Assembly: GCA_965284645.1 (NCBI GenBank)
Contig: OZ260106.1
Span: forward strand, 2,728,001 to 2,792,000
Source: JAIBAJ01 sp965284645
GTDB taxonomy: Bacteria; Bacteroidota; Bacteroidia; JAIBAJ01
Length of the DNA: 64,000 nucleotides
Direction: 5' to 3'
In this document: positions 60,251 to 64,000 of the stretch, piece by piece
How positions within the stretch are numbered: the stretch's first letter is position 1
How the letters are laid out: each line of letters begins with the position of its first letter
Program-made: the position numbers and the translations under genes
Notes under the pieces: generated by a model
Databases searched by the model: none
Told to the model about the DNA's origin: nothing
The model's input: only the letters and a program-made list of their open reading frames with translations

Positions 60251-61342
60251 ATGAAAAAAGTCTTATTCATTGATCGGGATGGAACCTTAGTTATTGAACC
60301 TCCATTGGATTTTCAATTGGATAGTTTAGAGAAGCTTGAATTTTATCCCGCTGTGTTTCAAAATTTGTCTCGAATAGCCAAGGAGTTGGATTATCAATTG
60401 GTTATGGTTACCAATCAGGATGGTTTAGGAACTTCTTCCTTTCCTGAAAATAGCTTTTGGCCAGCCCATGAGAAAATTATCCAAGCTTTTAAAAACGAAG
60501 GTGTTGAATTTGCCGAGGTGCTAATTGACCGATCTTTTGCGCATGAGAACCTACCTACTCGAAAACCTGGAATCGGACTGTTGGGTAAATACATACAGGG
60601 CAATTATGATTTGAAAAACTCATTGGTAATTGGGGATAGGCTTACGGATGTACAATTGGCACAAAACTTAGGTGCCAAGGCTATTTATATGGGAAATGAA
60701 GCTTGTGCGGATTCCGTTTTAAACACCCGATCTTGGGCTGATATTTACCAGTATTTAGCAACTAGGCCAAGAATAGCAAGAGTTGAAAGGAAAACAAATG
60801 AAACGAGTATTTCGGTGGAGCTCAACTTAGATGGTACAGGAAAGGCAAATCTTAACACAGGATTAGGATTCTTTGACCATATGTTGGAGCAGATTGCCAA
60901 ACACGGAAATCTTGATTTATCTATAGAGGTTCGGGGGGATTTGCATATCGATGAGCACCATACCATTGAAGATGTGGCTATAACCTTAGGAACTGCTTTT
61001 ATAGAAGCCTTGGGAAGCAAAAAAGGCATAGAACGGTATGGTTTTTTATTGCCTATGGATGATTGTTTGGCCCAAGTAGCGATTGATTTTGGTGGTAGAC
61101 CTTGGCTCGTTTGGGAAGCTTTGTTTAAGCGCGAAAAAATTGGGGAAATGCCTACTGAAATGTTCATGCACTTCTTCAAATCATTTAGCGATAATGCCAA
61201 ATGCAATTTGAATATTAAAGCGGATGGCGACAATGAACACCATAAGATTGAGGCTATCTTTAAAGCATTTGCCAAGGCCATAAAAATGGCTGTTTCCAAA
61301 ACAAATTCATTTACCATTCCAAGTACCAAAGGCAGCTTATGA
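60251..61342 (+). CDS. hisB: Bifunctional histidinol-phosphatase / imidazoleglycerol-phosphate dehydratase HisB
   Basis: A 363-residue fused enzyme for two steps of the pathway. The N-terminal HAD phosphatase starts MKKVLFIDRDGTLVIEP (D8 and D10), with VMVTNQDGLGTSSF and NSLVIGDRLTDVQLA. The C-terminal imidazoleglycerol-phosphate dehydratase (from about residue 175) has the metal-binding LGFFDHMLEQIAKHG, DEHHTIEDVAI and CNLNIKADGDNEHHKIEAIFKA. The fusion is the enterobacterial type, also common in Bacteroidota. The frame is open upstream into hisC; the ATG at 60251 is the HAD start. It overlaps hisH by 4 bp. Confidence 0.96.
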   Translation: MKKVLFIDRDGTLVIEPPLDFQLDSLEKLEFYPAVFQNLSRIAKELDYQLVMVTNQDGLGTSSFPENSFWPAHEKIIQAFKNEGVEFAEVLIDRSFAHENLPTRKPGIGLLGKYIQGNYDLKNSLVIGDRLTDVQLAQNLGAKAIYMGNEACADSVLNTRSWADIYQYLATRPRIARVERKTNETSISVELNLDGTGKANLNTGLGFFDHMLEQIAKHGNLDLSIEVRGDLHIDEHHTIEDVAITLGTAFIEALGSKKGIERYGFLLPMDDCLAQVAIDFGGRPWLVWEALFKREKIGEMPTEMFMHFFKSFSDNAKCNLNIKADGDNEHHKIEAIFKAFAKAIKMAVSKTNSFTIPSTKGSL

Positions 61343-61917
61343 TTGCAATTATTAAATACAATGCAGGAAATAGCACTTCGGTTAAAAATGCAGTGGAGCG
61401 ACTTGGTTATTCCTGTATAGTGACCGATGATGCCGCCCAGATTCAACAAGCTGATAAGGTTATTTTTCCAGGAGTAGGAGAAGCTAGCACAGCTATGCGG
61501 TATTTGAAAGAACGACAATTGGATAGTCTTATACTTTCCCTTCAACAACCCGTATTAGGTATTTGTTTGGGTCAACAATTGTTGTGTAGATTTTCCGAAG
61601 AAGGCCAAACCGAATGTTTAGGGGTATTTGATGTGGCCGTGAAGCGGTTTCCTTCGACCGACTTAGTGCCACATATGGGATGGAATAATCTGTCGGCCAT
61701 GGAATCAAGGCTTTTTAGAGGTTGCCTAGCCCAACAAGACTTGTATTTTGTTCACAGCTACTATTGCGAACTTTCCCCATACACCACAGCAATTTGCGAC
61801 TACATCCTACCTTTTAGTGCGGCCATGGAAAAGAATAATTTTTTCGCCTTGCAATTTCATCCGGAGAAATCAGCAGGAGTGGGCGAAACCATCTTAAAAA
61901 ACTTCTTAGAACTATGA
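61339..61917 (+). CDS. hisH: Imidazole glycerol phosphate synthase glutaminase subunit HisH
   Basis: A 192-residue class I glutamine amidotransferase that feeds ammonia to HisF. The catalytic triad is C76 in GICLGQQLL with H174 and E176 in LQFHPEKS. The N-terminus is IIKYNAGNSTSVKNAVERLG and the oxyanion strand is PGVGEAS. Length is normal (about 195-205). It overlaps hisB and hisA by 4 bp each, indicating coupled translation; hisA separates it from its partner hisF. Confidence 0.95.
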   Translation: MIAIIKYNAGNSTSVKNAVERLGYSCIVTDDAAQIQQADKVIFPGVGEASTAMRYLKERQLDSLILSLQQPVLGICLGQQLLCRFSEEGQTECLGVFDVAVKRFPSTDLVPHMGWNNLSAMESRLFRGCLAQQDLYFVHSYYCELSPYTTAICDYILPFSAAMEKNNFFALQFHPEKSAGVGETILKNFLEL

Positions 61918-62648
61918 GAATTATTCCAGCTATCGATATCCTAGACGGAAAATGTGTTCGATTGACCAAAGGCGACTATTCCACTCAAAAGGTTTATAGT
62001 GAAAATCCAGTTGAAATGGCCAAACAGTTTGAAGACCATGGAATTATGTTTTTACATTTGGTAGACTTGGATGGAGCTAAATCCCGACACATTGTCAACC
62101 ATAAAGTTTTGGAAAGCATTGCTACCCAGACAAAACTAAAAATTGATTTTGGAGGAGGAATAAAAAGTCAGGCTGATATTGAAACCGCCTTTGCGTGTGG
62201 TGCCTCACAGGTTACTGGAGGAAGCATCGCCATTCAAGATCCTTTGTTGTTTTTGCATTGGTTAAAAACCTATGGAAATGACCGAATAATCTTAGGCGCA
62301 GATGCTAAAAATCGATTAATAGCTACTCAAGGTTGGTTGGAAGAGTCGGGGGTGGATGTGGTAGATTTTATTTCCGAATTCGTTCAAAAAGGAATAAGCT
62401 ATGTAGTATGCACCGATATTGCCAAAGATGGCATGCTACAAGGTCCTTCAAACAATTTGTACCAAGAAATTTTAAGGAGGACTACTGTTAATCTGGTGGC
62501 AAGTGGAGGGGTGAGCAGTTTGGAGGATTTAAGGGGGTTGAAGGAAATCGGATGTGAAGCTGCCATTGTTGGTAAAGCCTTGTATGAAGGTAAAATTTCA
62601 CTTTTAAATCTGGCCAAAGAAATGGAAAATGGAGCCTTAAAATTTTAA
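61914..62648 (+). CDS. hisA: ProFAR isomerase HisA
   Basis: A 244-residue (beta/alpha)8-barrel enzyme that catalyses the Amadori rearrangement of ProFAR to PRFAR. It begins MRIIPAIDILDGKCVRLTKG with catalytic Asp8; the second catalytic Asp is in LGADAKNRLIATQGW near residue 127. Phosphate-binding loops are FGGGIKSQADIE and ASGGVSSLEDLRGL. Length matches the family. It overlaps hisH by 4 bp and precedes hisF by 17 bp. Confidence 0.95.
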   Translation: MRIIPAIDILDGKCVRLTKGDYSTQKVYSENPVEMAKQFEDHGIMFLHLVDLDGAKSRHIVNHKVLESIATQTKLKIDFGGGIKSQADIETAFACGASQVTGGSIAIQDPLLFLHWLKTYGNDRIILGADAKNRLIATQGWLEESGVDVVDFISEFVQKGISYVVCTDIAKDGMLQGPSNNLYQEILRRTTVNLVASGGVSSLEDLRGLKEIGCEAAIVGKALYEGKISLLNLAKEMENGALKF

Positions 62649-62665
62649 GAATTAAAGCGACTTTT

Positions 62666-63418
62666 ATGTTAAAAAAACGAATCATTCCTTGTTTGGATAT
62701 TAAAGATGGTAGAACCGTAAAGGGGGTCAATTTTGAAGCCATCAGGGATGCAGGAGATCCGATTGAACTGGCCAAACGTTATGTATTGGAAGGCGCCGAT
62801 GAATTGGTTTTCCTTGATATATCGGCAACCAATGAGAGGCGAAAAACCCTTGCAGAATTAGTGGAACGAATTGCAAAAGAAATAAACATTCCCTTTACTG
62901 TTGGTGGTGGCATTGATTCATTGGAAGATGCCAAGGTTTTAATTCAATCCGGTGCAGATAAGGTGAGTATTAATTCATCAGCACTTAGGCGACCCGAATT
63001 AATAGAACAGATAGCGCAAGAACTTGGTAGCCAATGTGTAGTAGTGGCGATTGATACAAAGTTGGAAGAAGGAAATTGGACCGTTTATTCCCATGGAGGA
63101 AAGGTTCCAACAGGAAGAAGCACTTTGGATTGGGCCAAACAGGTAGAGCGGTTAGGAGCAGGTGAACTTTTATTAACTTCCATGAACAACGATGGTACCA
63201 AATGCGGATTTGCACTTGCCCTAACAGACCAAGTCAGTAAAGCAGTTGGCATACCTGTTATTGCTTCGGGGGGAGCCGGAAGGATGGTACACTTTAAGGA
63301 TGTTTTTCAGCAAACCAAGGCCAGTGCAGGTTTAGCAGCGAGTATTTTCCACTATGGTGAAATTTCCATTCCACAATTAAAAAATTATTTAAAAACAGAA
63401 AACATTTCCATACGATGA
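62666..63418 (+). CDS. hisF: Imidazole glycerol phosphate synthase cyclase subunit HisF
   Basis: A 250-residue (beta/alpha)8-barrel that forms the imidazole ring and AICAR from PRFAR and ammonia, in complex with HisH. It begins MLKKRIIPCLDIKDGRTVKG with catalytic Asp11. Further conserved segments are FTVGGGIDSLEDAKVLIQSG, ADKVSINSSALRRPELI, VVAIDTKLEEGNWTVYSHGG (second catalytic Asp), LLTSMNNDGTKCGF and IASGGAGRMVHF. It overlaps hisIE by 4 bp (ATGA). Confidence 0.96.
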   Translation: MLKKRIIPCLDIKDGRTVKGVNFEAIRDAGDPIELAKRYVLEGADELVFLDISATNERRKTLAELVERIAKEINIPFTVGGGIDSLEDAKVLIQSGADKVSINSSALRRPELIEQIAQELGSQCVVVAIDTKLEEGNWTVYSHGGKVPTGRSTLDWAKQVERLGAGELLLTSMNNDGTKCGFALALTDQVSKAVGIPVIASGGAGRMVHFKDVFQQTKASAGLAASIFHYGEISIPQLKNYLKTENISIR

Positions 63419-64000
63419 ACATCGATTTTCAAAAAACGAACGGATTGGTTCCCGTAATAATTCAGGACAATGCCACTTTGCAGGTATTGATGTTGGGTTA
63501 TATGAATCAAGAGGCTTATGAAAGAACAAAGCAAGAACAAAAAGTTTGCTTTTTTAGTCGCAGCAAGAACCGATTATGGACCAAGGGCGAAACTTCGGGG
63601 AATTATTTACTGGTCAACGAAATCCGAATGGATTGTGATGGAGATGCCCTATTAATAAAATGTACACCACAAGGCCCCACCTGCCATACTGGTAACACTT
63701 CCTGTTTTAAGGAAGAAACAGCCAAGGGTTTTGTATATCGATTGGAAGAAACCATAGAAAACCGCATAAAAGGTGGGGATGTTAATTCATATACCCGGAA
63801 ATTGGTTGAAAAGGGAATCAATAAAGTTGCCCAAAAAGTAGGGGAAGAAGCGGTGGAATTGGTGATTGAGGCTAAGGATGACAACAAAGCACTCTTTTTA
63901 AACGAGGCAGCTGATTTGCTTTTTCATTACCTAATTTTGTTGCGGGCCAAAGGAGTTCAATTTGAAGATGTGGAGCAGGTGTTGCAAGGTAGAGCGGGGA
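63415..64000 (+). CDS. hisIE: Bifunctional phosphoribosyl-AMP cyclohydrolase / phosphoribosyl-ATP pyrophosphatase HisIE (partial)
   Basis: 195 codons are visible before the window ends and no stop is reached. The N-terminal HisI domain has VLMLGYMNQEAYERT, FFSRSKNRLWTKGETSGNYL, MDCDGDALLI and CHTGNTSCF, with zinc-binding cysteines. The C-terminal HisE helical domain has SYTRKLVEKGINKVAQKVGEEAVELVIEA and NEAADLLFHYLILL. It performs steps two and three of the pathway. Family members have about 200 residues, so only the last few codons are missing. It is the last core his gene. Confidence 0.95.
   Translation, partial: MNIDFQKTNGLVPVIIQDNATLQVLMLGYMNQEAYERTKQEQKVCFFSRSKNRLWTKGETSGNYLLVNEIRMDCDGDALLIKCTPQGPTCHTGNTSCFKEETAKGFVYRLEETIENRIKGGDVNSYTRKLVEKGINKVAQKVGEEAVELVIEAKDDNKALFLNEAADLLFHYLILLRAKGVQFEDVEQVLQGRAG

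Overview
The window comes from a member of the Bacteroidota; order and genus cannot be fixed from this sequence. The signs are a TAnnTTTG-type -7 promoter motif upstream of many genes, a secreted protease with a type IX secretion (T9SS) C-terminal sorting domain, a Bacteroidota-type RpoD N-terminus, DUF5606, an Omp28-like lipoprotein, a TamA/TamB pair, and collagen-like surface proteins of a type seen in this phylum. No plasmid, phage or IS gene is visible.

Layout. 1-3204 (minus): 5' end of rpoD, an M20 amidohydrolase, the c-di-AMP synthase cdaA, an Omp28-like lipoprotein. 3837-10310 (plus): bacilliredoxin, DUF5606, M3 oligopeptidase, glutathione peroxidase, T9SS-exported lysyl-endopeptidase-like protease, small lipoprotein. 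10366-15561: an AT-rich surface-glycan fragment made of a tandem double glycosyltransferase, asparagine synthase and a hexapeptide acyltransferase, then tRNA-Val. 15693-26955: outer-membrane protein, Smr protein, tamA-tamB, penicillin acylase. 27108-31329: two consecutive copies of a [collagen-like protein + small secreted partner] module. 31466-38195: rlmH, radical SAM/SPASM protein, GreA/B-like factor, dapD, PhoD-like phosphatase, and a minus-strand cluster (HMA lipoprotein, DUF2520, KdsC-like phosphatase, glycosyltransferase). 38196-45419: repeat-rich spacer, WG-repeat protein, cytochrome P460-like lipoprotein, purT with a condensation-like gene. 45557-56703: an accessory island. 56832-64000: a his leader/attenuator and hisGDCBHAF(IE), the last cut by the window edge.

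The most unusual part is the island. Three gene sets, all on the plus strand (AbiL/RloA-RloB-like ATPase plus TOPRIM pair; type I restriction-modification hsdMSR; DUF6364-PIN toxin-antitoxin), are each followed by a ~132-nt imperfect palindrome. The palindromes have the same spacing between an AAC-ending left core and a GTT-like right core, which is how integron attC sites are built. A fourth right-core-like sequence sits at the upstream edge. I read this as a candidate integrase-less cassette array (CALIN) carrying defence genes. The island lies between two oppositely oriented copies of a second, ~150-nt structured repeat. Six copies of that repeat occur in the window, always as head-to-head pairs, and the sequences of their stem arms differ while pairing is kept.

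The his operon starts with a 38-codon leader peptide holding six consecutive CAT (His) codons. A terminator hairpin follows whose 5' arm can instead pair with a sequence overlapping the leader stop codon, so it looks like a classical ribosome-mediated attenuator.
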